A stretch of DNA of 64,000 nt from Saxidomus purpurata (GCA_022818135.1 JAFMSR010000019.1:34354362-34418361); one strand, 5' to 3'; positions 27,401-33,720 are shown, counted from the first letter of the stretch. Program-made: numbers and translations. Notes: generated by a model from the letters alone, not told the origin.

Positions 27401-30400
27401 CTTGATCAACCGGCGCATCAATTTAGTCTTAATCAAAATCTACACTGTTCGCCATTCAATCAGAAAAATATTCCGATAAAATCCTTCTAAACAAGCTATT
27501 ATATTGTCCAAATTGAAAGATGGACAAGTGCCTTTTATATACATGTATTTAAAAGGAAAATTGATTAGGAACTAAATACAAATGTACTGTGAACATGAAC
27601 TTGGTAACAGTCAAAAAACGTATTTCACCCAAATTTCCCACATTGCTAATCTAAATATTTGCGAAAGATTTATTTCACTATCTTTTATAATAAATTGTTT
27701 TCCTCTCGCGAAATTCTACTACGCTCATAAGTCTGCCTGCTAACAAATAATTAGTATGCCTGCTAACAAATCGCGAAATTCTATTTCGCAAATATTAAGT
27801 CACAATTCTGTTATATCACGAAATATTTATTCGCATATTAGACTGACTTCTGTTAAATCACGAAATGCTAAAAATACATAATGTACAGTATTGTTAAAAT
27901 GTATAATCATAATAATCATGATAGCAATGCCAATGGAACCAACCGTTCACCGACAGGTCTTGGATATAGAAGATCATCATTGATATTCCAAATGTGAAAA
28001 GGGTTTTTAAAAACGACATGTAGATTGTGAGTTTCCAGGTGGCCCTTTCAGATGTAGGTTTACTGCCAAGATCATCGGCTGGTGGCTGAGGTTTACTTTG
28101 TTTACTATCGGCAGAAGGCTGAAGTTCACTTTGTTTACTATCGGCAGAAGGCCGAGTTTCATTTTGTTTACTATCGGCAGAAGGCTGGGGTTCACTTTGT
28201 TTACTAACGGCAGAAGGCTGAGGTTCACTTTGTTTACTATCGGCAGAAGGCTCAGGTTCACTTTGTTTACTATCGGCTGAAGGCTGAAGTTCACTTTGTT
28301 TACTATCGGCAGAAGGCTGTGGTTTACTTTGTTTACCATCAGGTGGTGAATCCCTGTTCTACAAAGGAATATTTATCGGATAGTATGATCTTTGTGTGTG
28401 ACGATAAAATGTACCATGTGAAGTCACGTAAAATTGTATTTTAAGATATAGATTTTTGCATTTCATTTGCTTCTTAAATGTTGTCTTAAACTAAAATAAA
28501 GAGGACCAGCAGTTCCAAAAGTAATAAAGATAAATAAATGTGTGCTGTTGTATGAATGGCTGGTTAAGAGAGGTTGCAAGAGGATGGTACGATGATAATA
28601 TCGGCGAAGTTACAATATAATGTTTTCCAATCGTTACTTTGCTTATCCTCAATGTAATTTTTTACAAACAAATAATACCTCAACGGGGTTGGTAGTTTGA
28701 TCTGACACGTTCGTTTTCAACAAGTAGTTTAACAGCCACGGTGTCCACGATATTGATAGCAGCAGCACAGCGACAGGTGCCATCCAAAGTTTACCTCTGT
28801 GTTTAGTATCGAACTTCCACATAAGATAGCCAGTTATCACAATACCTGCTATTTCAAATAATAAAGCTGACACGAAAAGCGCTGTCCGGCTGCTCTGAGC
28901 ACGCTTCTTAAAACTTGTTTTGATAATAGATATCAACGGTATTAGAAATACACTGTTCATAAGAAGTACTGCGTGTGGTTCCTCCGTAAGTCCGGGGATG
29001 TTAAAGATGAAAAGCGAGATTCCAAGAGACTCTGCGAGACAGACGAAGAACCCCTGAAATATACACGAATATCTGTAACACCGATGGATGCTCCCCGACA
29101 TCCCTTAAATAGTTTTGGAATTGTGTTCAGGACAAAACTGTGTGAGGGACAGACGTAAAAAACTGCAATAATTCGCTCATCCTTCGGGAGCATAGAAAAC
29201 TGTCAATACCATACTTATTTTATCTATCAAAGAGACAATCATAAATTAAAGTTCCTCGGACACTTTGGGTGCAATATATACAATCCACATAGCCCAAAAT
29301 ACTTATAATACTAAGAACGATGTTTTCCCGGCGAAATTGACCATTATTTGAACGCAAAAAAAAAGATCATAACGTTGCTTTTCAAAACTACATAATTATC
29401 ATATATCCGTATATTTTAATGATACGACAAAAAATAAGTAACGCTTTCTGACAACAATTTGACAAGATGTTCAATTCAATTCAATTCAATATACTTTATT
29501 TAACGACGGTTACACAATAAACAATTTCAGCATCATTTATCTCACTTGCGGCCGTCAAAAATATGATTAAAGAAAACATTTACACACAATAAAGCATTCT
29601 AAACACATTTAAACAAAGGTATATACAATGTATATATATATAAAAAACAATTAAAGAAGATGAACGCTGTGAGCGAGTTGCCTGGATTACTTCATATAAC
29701 CATTCTTTTTATAATCATGGTTGTTTTCCAAGAAGATAATTTATGTAGTGTTTGCGAAACTTGTATAATTTATCACAGGTACGGATTTGAAGCGGGATTT
29801 CAATCCAGACAACCATAGCAGAATATTGGAAACTGTATTTTGTATAACGCGATTGCAACCACTTAAGTTCTTGAAATAGAAGAGCTGACGGGTGATCGAA
29901 CTTCACGACATAAAGACAATATGTCACGACATAAAGACGAATCAATTGTCAAACATTATTTAAGAGTACTAGTAAATTGAAAACAGTAAAATTTTAATTT
30001 CTTATTTTAATAATAATAATTTTTAAAGTGAACATGGGACTTTAGAGAAAAGCATTTAGTTTAGCATGCAGCAATTATTAATACTCTCAGAAACATTCCG
30101 GTTTTCGTGCATACTTCTACCTAAGGTATCAGAAGTACAATGTAGCAATATTATTGATTGATTTAGAAATAGAGAAAAAATAATATACAATTATATTGCT
30201 CTGTTTATAATGTTGGGAATGGGATAACTTACCACGAATAGCGCCTTTTTACTTGGCCATGGCAGGTCATTCCGAAATGCCCCGGCCCAGACGCCTCTAA
30301 TCAGACTGACCACGCTCGGAACAACAGCTAAAATTTGAAGCATGACGAAATACTCTGCCGACGCCGTCGAGTCCGTTATGTTCATTTCATGTGACAAAGC

Positions 30401-30577
30401 TAGAATTGATATTTTGCTGTAAGTTACACACCCAAGGAGGAGTACGCCAAGGATGACGGTTGACACCCATTTCGTTACGACGATGTTATTCGACGCTCTG
30501 TGACTGTAGAGAATCTTCGATTTCGATTCTTTCTCGATTCTCGACTCAAGTTGGACCGATAATGGAGTCTCCGTCAT
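3234..30577 (-). CDS. CHS: Chitin synthase, 23-exon gene (whole span)
   Basis: Integral-membrane family 2 glycosyltransferase that polymerises UDP-GlcNAc into chitin and exports it; in molluscs chitin serves shell matrix, radula or gut lining. The 23 exons listed separately join with GT/AG borders and matching phase at every junction, giving 3,669 nt (1,222 residues plus stop). Order: membrane segments near residues 36-62, 75-97, 112-130, 143-160, 172-193, 204-226; an 11-residue repeat linker 248-335; segments near 354-373, 400-425, 430-447, 457-478; catalytic core about 540-840 with KKRWSQVMYM, DAD (686-688), GEDRW (787-791) and QRRRW (825-829); five more segments 850-1020; WGTREV near 1022-1027; an acidic linker; SAM domains about 1098-1158 and 1165-1222. 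All family motifs are intact, so it looks functional. It has no myosin head, unlike the well-known molluscan myosin chitin synthases. Splicing is inferred without transcript data; the start codon and 3' end are the least certain parts. Confidence 0.93.
3640..3805. mobile_element. Fragment of the 360-bp MITE-like element (right part)
   Basis: Carries 'ctaaaatgagacttttcac', 'gttcattgaacaccttattt' and 'aagtgcctcttta', matching the 3' half of the element at 20254-20616. Confidence 0.6.
3953..4395 (+). repeat. CA-rich composite repeat, most complete copy
   Basis: Reference copy of the unit: 5' block (caaaaataatatcaaacagg to agaagtgcacacc), CA tract, 'aatcatgtacacac', 'cgaggacaaaacgaacaatt', 'gaacggtcagtggcaaaaac', 'cactggggagcttaaaccgg', 'aaagtcacaggacagtgtaa' and the tail to about 4395. 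It carries no ORF of its own and is probably a mobile or segmentally duplicated repeat with an inbuilt microsatellite. It lies in the intron between exons 22 and 23. Confidence 0.85.
4480..5082 (-). pseudogene. C-terminal fragment of a retroelement reverse-transcriptase ORF with 3' tail
   Basis: The frame 5082-4585 (165 codons) reads PHATSYGVYISQLIRFARAC, then DFNERNQYITNKLLQ, a FYYRN block and GISKPDFYGDVVYKLRK. From memory, this pattern recurs in the last domain of reverse-transcriptase-bearing elements of marine invertebrates. The conserved-looking sequence after the frame (near 4590-4480: GGAGGACTCTGTGATGG, CCACTGGGACGAAACTG) is likely part of the same element. It sits in the chitin synthase intron between exons 22 and 23. 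There is no upstream RT core, so it is a truncated insertion. The class (Penelope-like or LINE) is not certain. Confidence 0.55.
5187..5523 (-). mobile_element. GCTGCTCGCTCTCAG MITE (inverted copy)
   Basis: Ends in 'actgagagcgagcagcttt'; the other end is a degraded 'ggtgctccctctcagatc'. The interior has 'aaactgt..ggaaataacgta' and 'ccgacatattcaatcgattt'. It ends about 23 bp beyond the exon 22 donor. Confidence 0.8.
5547..5620 (-). CDS. CHS: Chitin synthase exon 22 (SAM1 end)
   Basis: TKGKTASLMEKIKQLPDYEI then QAEVP. It supplies SAM helix 5 after the G(V)K-KG turn of exon 21. The acceptor is attttgtgttag and the donor CCG|gtaaat, phase 0. Confidence 0.92.
6170..6352. mobile_element. Inverted-repeat MITE (about 180 bp)
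   Basis: The arms are about 50 bp, running from 'ggtgcccatgaaatgacatg' to its near-complement 'catgtcacttcacgggcac', and each contains the palindrome 'atttcgtaattacgaaat'. It lies in the intron after exon 21, ending about 60 bp from that donor. Confidence 0.75.
6414..6510 (-). CDS. CHS: Chitin synthase exon 21 (SAM1 core)
   Basis: QQFAQKFINNGYENTMLISG followed by MTEEELKDIGVK. This is a clear SAM core: F..NGY.....L..(M/L)TEE(D/E)LK.(I/L)G(I/V). The acceptor is ggtactttag and the donor AAAA|gtaagt, phase 1. Confidence 0.94.
7480..7833 (+). mobile_element. GCTGCTCGCTCTCAG MITE
   Basis: Terminal inverted repeats 'aagctgcttgctctcagtta' and 'aatctgagagcgagcagctt' flank about 320 bp of AT-rich sequence. 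The right end lies about 9 bp beyond the exon 20 donor. Confidence 0.88.
7843..7934 (-). CDS. CHS: Chitin synthase exon 20 (acidic linker, SAM1 start)
   Basis: IGEQQDEADSRENDQDD, then TSIQRVERWLRNDM. The V(E/x)RWL start is that of a SAM domain helix 1. The acceptor is acttccag and the donor ATG|gtaaga, phase 0. A MITE end lies only about 9 bp past the donor. Confidence 0.9.
8555..9492. mobile_element. Putative non-autonomous element with 'tttcac' ends
   Basis: Both flanks carry runs of 'gtgaaataaaatt.g.tatttcactg'. A similar block (gacattttcac, chances of 'gtggctgcgccactcgtgaa') occurs at 9392-9426 and again at 23390-23440. It probably represents a transposon-derived repeat in the intron between exons 19 and 20. 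The exact ends are not clear. Confidence 0.4.
9583..9891 (-). mobile_element. GCTGCTCGCTCTCAG MITE (inverted copy)
   Basis: The left end is 'aagctgctcgccctcagagt' and the degraded right end is 'aacaggcagctttaa'. It lies about 42 bp beyond the exon 19 donor. Confidence 0.75.
9934..10004 (-). CDS. CHS: Chitin synthase exon 19 (tail linker)
   Basis: Twenty-three codons with partial codons at both ends: SLSIDLNHHNTITEVIYQRS and SRE. There is no recognisable motif. It is supported by an excellent acceptor (tttctttttag), a donor (GAAA|gtgagc) and phases that exactly join exon 18 (phase 2) to exon 20 (phase 1). A donor 6 nt further on would also keep phase. Confidence 0.72.
10870..11620. repeat. 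Degenerate C-rich minisatellite, unit about 28-30 bp
   Basis: Many copies of a unit like 'acacacgcacccctctcaaatgaa' vary in length and sequence. They lie in the intron between exons 18 and 19. An open frame on the minus strand (11029-11217) simply reads the repeat. Confidence 0.8.
12291..12378 (-). CDS. CHS: Chitin synthase exon 18 (TREV, cytosolic tail)
   Basis: Completes WG-TREVKTHSVLSQHRSWQ and a basic stretch (NKLKRAVKSVF). The acceptor is tctaaacag and the donor TTCTT|gtaagt, phase 2. Reading through the donor meets a stop at once (TTG TAA), so retention of this intron would give a protein without the SAM tail. Confidence 0.9.
13082..13279 (-). CDS. CHS: Chitin synthase exon 17 (last two TM segments)
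   Basis: FISDSIKVSTTTVYILVMAG, a hydrophobic segment, HLKEF, then LLHGVWYLLCLPAGYLILMI and CNITDRSWG. HGxWYLLCLP(A/S)GY and the SWG(TRE) end are diagnostic. The acceptor is ctttccag and the donor TGGG|gtaagt, phase 1, splitting the WGTRE motif over two exons as the phase requires. Confidence 0.96.
13338..13800 (+). repeat. Fragment of the 'aacaagagggcc' repeat family
   Basis: Begins 'aacaagagggccgtggtggc' followed by 'cctatatcgttcag', the same terminal sequence as the 16918-18255 repeat. It lies in the intron between exons 16 and 17. The short open frames here are not supported as genes. Confidence 0.5.
13827..13938 (-). CDS. CHS: Chitin synthase exon 16
   Basis: VAKILTFFYAVIMTAVVVGT followed by AVQISKDFNGTPDSEAS: a membrane segment with the family's (M)AVxVGTAVQI end, then a short extracellular loop. 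The acceptor is cttgttcaag and the donor AGTT|gtaagt, phase 1. Confidence 0.94.
14727..14842 (-). CDS. CHS: Chitin synthase exon 15
   Basis: GGLKYGLDWGTLPSLVFQLV continues into a hydrophobic segment and ends SSKTQLK. K-TQL(K/V) before the next segment is typical of the family. The acceptor is gttttcag and the donor AAA|gtaaga, phase 0. Confidence 0.93.
15315..15419 (-). CDS. CHS: Chitin synthase exon 14 (TM after catalytic core)
   Basis: IAKLNKRVSFMFLIYQGILL, then FATLIGPSSVILVVS. The YQ...IGPS(S/T)V pattern is the first membrane segment after QRRRW in this family. The acceptor is ctgtatttcag and the donor TCAG|gtaggc. Phases match both neighbours. Confidence 0.94.
15998..16148 (-). CDS. CHS: Chitin synthase exon 13 (QRRRW)
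   Basis: Encodes SGWRIEYCAASENSTNCPEE, then FKQRRRWVVSTIANLMLL. QRRRW (825-829) is the processivity/product-binding motif. ENSTNCPE replaces the more usual D(A/S)xTxCPE form. The acceptor is gggctttag and the donor TTAA|gtaagt, phase 1. A G-run at 15949-15963 lies 34 bp past the donor. Confidence 0.96.
16563..16730 (-). CDS. CHS: Chitin synthase exon 12 (GEDRW, acceptor-binding)
   Basis: Fifty-six codons: AAEHVLGSVLCSPGCFSVY through KDMGEDRWFCTLM. CSPGCFS and GEDRW are family signatures; the Asp of EDRW is the proposed catalytic base. The usual FRGKAL block reads YRCKAV here. The acceptor is aatttatag and the donor ATG|gtatgt, phase 0. Its 5' end has been copied into a tandem array in the intron upstream. 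Confidence 0.96.
16918..18255. repeat. Dispersed 1.3 kb repeat with 'ggccctatatcgctcacctgag' type end
   Basis: Begins with a 'gatggccctatatcgctcac' end and finishes near 'agctcatctcgggcgcttc'. Between them is a low-grade internal repetition of about 130-170 bp (anomalous copies of 'tgacctagtttttgacc', 'attgcatacacaa', 'acaaattctgacca'). This end sequence recurs at 13338 and, inverted, near 42990. No coding capacity was seen. A fragment of the CA-composite family lies at 17018-17085. Confidence 0.6.
18330..18680 (-). repeat. About six 61-bp units derived from exon 12's acceptor and 5' end
   Basis: On the minus strand each unit resembles a pyrimidine-rich stretch, an AG acceptor, then the start of exon 12 (GCAGCTGAACACGTTCTGGG, compare AAEHVLG) and about 25 further exon-like bases. 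Units begin near 18331, 18395, 18457, 18519, 18580 and 18639 on the plus strand. An open frame through them gives exon-12-like fragments such as SAEHVLGS and VFGSLFCSRG. The array lies in the intron before exon 12, about 1.6 kb from the true exon, and the units have drifted. Confidence 0.75.
18845..19041 (-). CDS. CHS: Chitin synthase exon 11 (DAD, UDP-sugar site)
   Basis: Residues about 675-740: VTLDDSYILTTDADVRF, then GAVCARTHPLGSGPLVWYQ and FEYAIGHWFQK. The DAD (686-688) fills the Walker-B-like DxD position that binds Mg-UDP-GlcNAc. The IHP-GSGP-VWYQ-FEYA-GHW block is diagnostic. The acceptor is atcattattag and the donor AAG|gtaact, phase 0. Confidence 0.97.
20068..20146 (-). CDS. CHS: Chitin synthase exon 10 (KKRWSQVMYM)
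   Basis: Twenty-six codons plus one base. VKNKKRWSQVMYMSYVLDI carries the near-invariant KKRWSQVMYM block. The acceptor is cttttgcag and the donor GATG|gtaaac. A decayed copy of its 5' half lies at 20160-20208. Confidence 0.95.
20160..20208 (-). pseudogene. Decayed duplicate of exon 10
   Basis: Starts 13 bp upstream (in gene direction) of exon 10 and repeats its first 40-50 bases with its own acceptor-like end (cattttccag). It would read VKNKMCCSQIIYIYV instead of VKNKKRWSQVMYMSY, losing the KKRW residues, and it has no donor before merging into the true exon. Best read as a tandem exon duplication under no constraint. Confidence 0.75.
20254..20616 (+). mobile_element. 360-bp MITE-like element, intact reference copy
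   Basis: Runs from 'cttaaagggatataccctat' to 'gggagtgctcctttaag', with short terminal inverted repeats (TTAAAGG/CCTTTAA). Marker blocks are 'cagtaccgtaaaccattcaa', 'ggtggatgcgatttattaca', 'gtaaaatgaggcatttttcg' and 'gagaatataatctgctagat'. Fragments occur at 776-1575, 3640-3805, 10030-10105, 14990-15065, 26590-26680, 32230-32330, 35800-35975 and 50690-50865. Its last ~45 bp is the unit of the satellite at 50810-54900. Confidence 0.75.
21008..21141 (-). CDS. CHS: Chitin synthase exon 9
   Basis: Encodes GREVESLHTKNYYVTPYGM, then a variable charged stretch and FKIHLKDNYK. The TPYG...HLKD pair lies just before the KKRWSQ motif in animal chitin synthases. It is hidden from a simple ORF search. The acceptor is ggtatttag and the donor AAA|gtatga; two starting bases complete the exon 8 codon. 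Confidence 0.92.
21336..21551. repeat. Large hairpin (foldback) in intron between exons 8 and 9
   Basis: The two arms (about 21336-21410 and 21490-21551) are near-perfect complements: 'gcctactggccttcttcagt' against 'actgaagaaggccagtaggc', extended by 'agatgaaatacacaaa'. The loop itself is palindromic around 'ttgacgtttccggtaacgtc'. Likely a foldback MITE. Confidence 0.88.
21978..22034. repeat. 17-bp tandem repeat, three copies
   Basis: Three copies of 'gaaaataagacccccgc'. Intronic; function unknown. Confidence 0.9.
22577..22957 (+). mobile_element. GCTGCTCGCTCTCAG MITE
   Basis: The left end is 'aagcttctcgctgtcagttt' and the right end 'aatctaagagcgagcggctt'. The right end lies about 16 bp beyond the exon 8 donor. 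The short ORFs inside are not genes. Confidence 0.85.
22974..23142 (-). CDS. CHS: Chitin synthase exon 8
   Basis: TESEMRQLLKSIQNI...VESHVFFDGAV...NPTEFVLQLVSLVESTL. The E(S/T)HVFFDGA block is a family signature. The acceptor is cacgttgcag and the donor TTAG|gtaaaa, phase 1. A MITE copy ends about 16 bp beyond the donor. Confidence 0.93.
24068..24400 (+). mobile_element. GCTGCTCGCTCTCAG MITE, degraded ends
   Basis: The left end is 'aagcttcccgttcagtatct' and the right end 'aaaatctgagaacgacaaac'. Internal blocks match the 26217 copy. It ends about 41 bp beyond the exon 7 donor. Confidence 0.75.
24442..24591 (-). CDS. CHS: Chitin synthase exon 7 (start of catalytic region)
   Basis: Fifty codons: LFWVPMYNAALLEQWLFLMR, an acidic stretch, then KVFICTTMFRE. 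This matches the family pattern 'LFVTPMYN...LLIDQ...RIYACATMWHE' at the start of the glycosyltransferase domain. The acceptor is tcgtttag and the donor GAG|gtttgt. The exon is too short and lacks a Met in the right place to appear as a long ORF. Confidence 0.92.
25162..25298 (-). CDS. CHS: Chitin synthase exon 6 (TM10)
   Basis: Residues about 452-497: NTGEYAAGDLALF, a long hydrophobic segment with a LAPAIMSLGWLI core, then KNQSVVMLKADQ. This is the last membrane segment before the cytosolic catalytic region. The acceptor is tttttgcag and the donor CAG|gtgagt, phase 0. Confidence 0.93.
25855..25930 (-). mobile_element. tRNA-like SINE head or tRNA pseudogene
   Basis: On the minus strand a 5-bp anticodon stem (CCGGA/TCCGG) encloses a 7-base loop CTACCAA, with a B-box-like 'aggtcgaata'. 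The T stem does not pair, so it is not a working tRNA gene. Confidence 0.45.
25957..26082 (-). CDS. CHS: Chitin synthase exon 5 (TM8 end, TM9)
   Basis: Completes segment 8 (GYLIGCILCTACMQGKAF) and encodes segment 9 (YIPLILTTPLSMGLLCMKG). The CxxCMQ pattern before a proline-rich hydrophobic stretch is usual at this place in the family. The acceptor is ctctcgcag and the donor AGCA|gtgagt, phase 1. A MITE copy lies 134 bp beyond the acceptor end of the exon. Confidence 0.92.
26217..26587 (+). mobile_element. GCTGCTCGCTCTCAG MITE, best-preserved copy
   Basis: 'aaagctgctcgatcacagtt' to 'aatctgagagcgagcagctt', about 370 bp, with the inner blocks 'gcttggtttcacggtatcgc' and 'tttcgaaagcgtttataatt'. 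It lies in the intron before exon 5, followed directly by a fragment of the 360-bp element (26590-26680). Confidence 0.88.
26788..27015 (+). mobile_element. tRNA-derived SINE, family B
   Basis: tRNA-like head 'tggtcgagtggtcaaagaaa' with a B-box-like 'gagttcaaaccca'. The body is 'cttcccaggatcgatggtag' and the end 'gttaaaacgggcatttaaac'. A related copy lies at 58612-58860. Confidence 0.65.
27088..27180 (-). CDS. CHS: Chitin synthase exon 4
   Basis: Two bases, 30 codons and one base (residues 379-409): GFSADYATGWRWSRSAG, then the start of membrane segment 8 (HFVANIVTSII). The acceptor is ctttttttcacag-like (pyrimidine-rich) and the donor ATAG|gttaga. Phases match exons 3 and 5; the other two frames contain stops. 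Confidence 0.9.
27944..28358 (-). CDS. CHS: Chitin synthase exon 3 (repeat linker and TM7)
   Basis: Residues 241-378 plus one base. It opens with NRDSPPDG, then eight 11-residue units of the type SKQSEPQPSAD (248-335), then TWKLTIYMSFLKTLFTFGI, a membrane segment like those in other animal chitin synthases. The exon has no suitable Met, and overlapping open frames on both strands here (for example 28098-28280 plus) are products of the 33-bp repeat. The acceptor ttcctttgtag is strong. The donor AACG|gttggt is weak but is the only nearby site giving the phase needed by exon 4. Confidence 0.85.
28074..28337 (-). repeat. Coding 33-bp minisatellite in chitin synthase exon 3
   Basis: Eight tandem 33-bp units encode SKQSEPQPSAD-like repeats with changes such as NETR, SELQ and a final PPAD. 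The product is rich in Ser, Gln, Glu and Pro and is probably a disordered linker between membrane segments 6 and 7. The period is a multiple of three, so unit gain or loss keeps the frame. Confidence 0.92.
28679..29053 (-). CDS. CHS: Chitin synthase exon 2 (TM3-TM6)
   Basis: Residues 116-240, 125 whole codons. It begins GFFVCLAESLGISLFIF, a typical third membrane segment of animal chitin synthases, and carries three more hydrophobic stretches (143-160, 172-193, 204-226). The acceptor is tatatttcag and the donor GAG|gtatta. Phase 0 at both ends matches exons 1 and 3. Confidence 0.9.
29471..29950 (-). pseudogene. 3' end of a non-LTR retrotransposon (LINE)
   Basis: The frame 29945-29715 ends with KYSFQYSAMVVWIEIPLQIR and KLYKFRKHYINYLL. 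This resembles the C-terminal 'SFxYxGAxxWNxLPxxIR...F+...K' tail of LINE reverse transcriptases. It is followed by about 240 bp of 3' UTR-like sequence, an AATAAAG signal and a microsatellite tail (attga repeats, 29471-29491). It is a 5'-truncated insertion in the intron between exons 1 and 2. Confidence 0.65.
30233..30577 (-). CDS. CHS: Chitin synthase exon 1 (coding start, TM1-TM2)
   Basis: Residues 1-115. The chosen ATG (30577-30575, MTETPLSVQ) has a good context (CAACCATGA) and lies 11 nt after a possible acceptor (ataatttcag, ending at 30589), which suggests a 5' UTR exon upstream. Another in-frame ATG at 30631 (MPFLHPDQ) would add 18 residues if that acceptor is not used. Two hydrophobic segments lie at about 36-62 and 75-97. 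The donor is GTG|gtaagt at 30232, phase 0. Confidence 0.85.
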
Positions 30578-30825
30578 GGTTGAATATTCTGAAATTATAA
30601 TCCCCGATTGATCAGGGTGCAGAAAAGGCATAATGTATATGTATTCAAGAAATGGTTGTAAACGTTTGTGTACACAGATAATATAATAATTATATGTTAT
30701 TAAGTTTTTGAAGTGGTATATGGGGATATATTACCCGCATTGACTTATATTACCCGAGCCGTACGTCACTGTACATCTACTGTATATTTTTGCTCAATTT
30801 CGAGCTGAGTCACAAATGTTAATAC

Positions 30826-30975
30826 AGTGAACTCCGTACACATGTATAACGAACTACTTGAGACAATTATATCCGGAGATGTTATATCCATACAGCATTA
30901 TTATATTTGTTCCTTATATCCGAAAGTTTGATATATCGGGAGTCGTTAATGGAGGAGTTAAATGTATTGATAGTA
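30826..30975. mobile_element. 'ccggatataagg' TIR element copy
   Basis: Carries 'cagtgaactccgtacacatg', 'tataacgaactacttg', 'atatccggagatgttatatc' and 'ccttatatccgaaag'. It belongs to the short inverted-repeat family best seen at 46183-46373. Confidence 0.6.
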
Positions 30976-31339
30976 GCGTTGAAGCATGCGTGTAAACTAT
31001 CACGCTATACATCCTTTTCGTGGAAAATCAACGCCAATATCGTGTAAATAAGAAACCAACGAATATTTCTAAACATACAAAACATGTACAGCATATTCTC
31101 AATCGAAACGACAGACGTACGAATATTTTTTTTTAAATGTTTATTCCAATAATTGGTATAAATTATTTATTTCGTATTATGTAAGTATGCTATCTGACTT
31201 CCTGGTTCATTGCAATGAATATCCAATGTTTTATGTTCTGTTTTACTTAAAGATTCATTGTAGAAAAAGATATATTAATTAAGATTATTATTAACAATCT
31301 ACCCTAGGTTTATATATAGAGAATATAAGGTTACTGTCT

Positions 31340-31449
31340 TTTGATAACAGTTGATATCGGACAAAGATGATATCGGCCGAGAAAGTCGACGCTTGCCGAG
31401 GCTTTCTGGTTGATATTCAACCGAGTTCGATATCAACTGTTATCAAAAG
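31340..31449. repeat. Inverted repeat, 22-bp arms
   Basis: 'cttttgataacagttgatat' and its complement 'atatcaactgttatcaaaag' flank about 65 bp. A small foldback. Confidence 0.88.
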
Positions 31450-32559
31450 ACCGTATACTGACTATTTATTATGTACTGAACTTCAATTTTCCTTTTTCAC
31501 AATTAAAAACAAAGAAGTAAATTAAGTTATTTACGTTGTATTTATGACGTCATCAATGGTTTAAATCGGCGTTTTAAATCCAGCACCGTTAATCATATTA
31601 ATTTTATGCTTTATAGGATATGCTGAAAATTAAAACATACGTAGAAAGCATTTGTGCACTTTTTAGAGGCGGCTAATAACGTATCAGCTCATATCATTCA
31701 GGTAGATCTAATAAGACATTAGGCCTACTATGAAAATAGGAAGGGGTGTAATAATGAAAATCAAATTTTTCTCGAAATTGCTTCAAAATTGCTATAGATG
31801 GATAGATAATGATCTTACTAAGAAAATAAATACCCACAACACTATGTAATTCAAAAATAAAAATTCTACAGTCATTTTTCGATTTTATGTGATGTGCTGT
31901 TTGCTTGTATGCCCAGAAATTTCAATGAAACGCGCCCCTATATCCTAACGCAGCTACTGAAATGTTGATTTATAGTGTAGCGTTTTAAAAATCCACAATA
32001 GCCTAGATCTTATTTAATAAATCTCACTTAATGTCTAAATTGAGCAGGGCCTAAAACGTGATATTAGGACAGTGTCATAATATCACTCTCCTGTGATATC
32101 AGACGTCGCAATATCATCAAATACCAGACCGGTCTTATCGGGTCGTCGTCATGGCAGTTGCATAATATAGCTAAAGATACATACCCTACAACAAGCAGAC
32201 TATCTAATCAATATGTTAAAAATAGTCTTAATGGGACACTCCCTATATCTAGCAGATTATATTCTGCAAACATAGAAATGTGTTTAATGAACGTAAAATG
32301 ATACATTTATACAACATCATGACTGGAATGTATAGCTTAAACATTTTTAGGTTAAATAATATAGGGGCGTAGCTGCTATAAGACACACCAGACCCAAGCC
32401 TACAGGTAAAATTTAAAACGTCAACAATGCCATAAAAACAGAGGGGTAGTGAAGTTAATGTTTTTTTTTGTGCAGCATCTACTATGAAAATAATCTTACG
32501 TTTTATTATTTTACACGTATGATAAATATGAAGGTTTTTGGTAATATTTCGAACTAAAT

Positions 32560-32735
32560 CAAACCTCAGGATCGAAGGGCCCCGGGTTCGATCCCTACCA
32601 TAGCCATGTCGGTTGTTCCTTAGGCAAGACACAAATAATTCCACATGCCCACCTATCTTGAAAAGAGTCTCGAGAGCGATTAATCTAAGTTGTAAGAACT
32701 TGTTTCGCAATCGAGAATAAATAAATTAGTATATA
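32560..32735 (+). mobile_element. tRNA-derived SINE, family A (5'-truncated)
   Basis: B box 'gggttcgatccctaccatag', body 'ttccttaggcaagacacaaa', 3' end 'taatctaagttgtaagaact', 'tgtttcgcaatcgagaataa'. It shares its body and tail with the copies at 45731-45950 and 58950-59160. The 153-codon frame overlapping it on the minus strand is not a gene. Confidence 0.82.
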
Positions 32736-33720
32736 TATATTAAAAATAAATTCAGGGGGAAGTAAGTCATATCCAAGTTCTTCACAAAGCAATTGTCTTC
32801 TGATTGTTTTAAACCTCGTAGTCTGGTCAGTCAAACTATTTCCTTCATGTATGACCGACACTTGTGTGTTTCGGTGCAGCTAGTTTCAATGTTTCTGGCC
32901 TTGTTACCTTGTAACCTTTCTTTTGTAATCTCACTCTCATTGTATCTTATTATGGTTATTGTATTTAGTTTCGATCTACGTTTTTGACACTAAATTCTAC
33001 CATCGTTCTGCGTTCGAATTAAGTTCGTTTTGGTTTAGGTGTTGAACACGTTTAACTTACTAATATTGCAAGTTTGACTAAACAAAAAGACATATCTTAA
33101 TATGGTATAGTTAGATACTTTTATTTCCTCCAACATATGGTTTTACATTGTTTGTTAAGCCGGAAAGCAGTGCTGGACTCCCGAGTCGTATATTTAACCT
33201 GCTGATTGGTTGTTTTTGCGATTCGCTGATCCGAATTTAAACGTTTTTAAACCATTTATTAGGAGGCTTTGTGCATCACAACAATGTCCGTGTAATCCAG
33301 TATTCACGAATGTTTAAAACTAGCAAAAAAATGGAACAAATAAGTCAAGTGTCAGATGTAATAAACGACTCGGTATGCTTCTTTTCATGCTTTAAATAAT
33401 AGATAACGAAAAGATCAGTGTAGCTGATATCAAATACCGCGTGTTTTTCTTTTCCACGATACTGATACTTCGTGACTTTTTCGGCTGAAATTTCAACAAA
33501 CCCCGGTTCAGATGACATTTTCATGTTATCTTTCTTAATCCTGCATTATATCTTAACATGATAAAGACGATACTGATGTAAGTCGTTTATCTGAAAAGGT
33601 TTGTAGTTTTTTTGGGGTGTAAAACAACATCCAATTCAATACTTACACTGTCAAAACGAAGAAAATGTAGAAAATAAGTTCGTATTCAAAACGTTGACAT
33701 TCACATGCTGCAGTTAACAA

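Larger units (their letters stand above)
30578..32230. other. Upstream region of chitin synthase, no further gene seen
   Basis: AT-rich sequence upstream of the first coding exon. It holds a TIR element (30826-30975), a 110-bp hairpin (31340-31449) and fragments of dispersed repeats (32030-32180). No coding exon and no convincing promoter element could be picked out; a 5' UTR exon may lie here or further upstream. Confidence 0.5.

Noticed and set aside
28098..28280. Plus-strand gene with an 11-residue repeat
   Set aside because: Antisense shadow of the coding minisatellite in exon 3; the minus-strand frame continues into a conserved membrane segment.
32249..32710. 153-codon minus-strand open frame
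   Set aside because: It crosses a SINE and a MITE fragment and has no conserved features.
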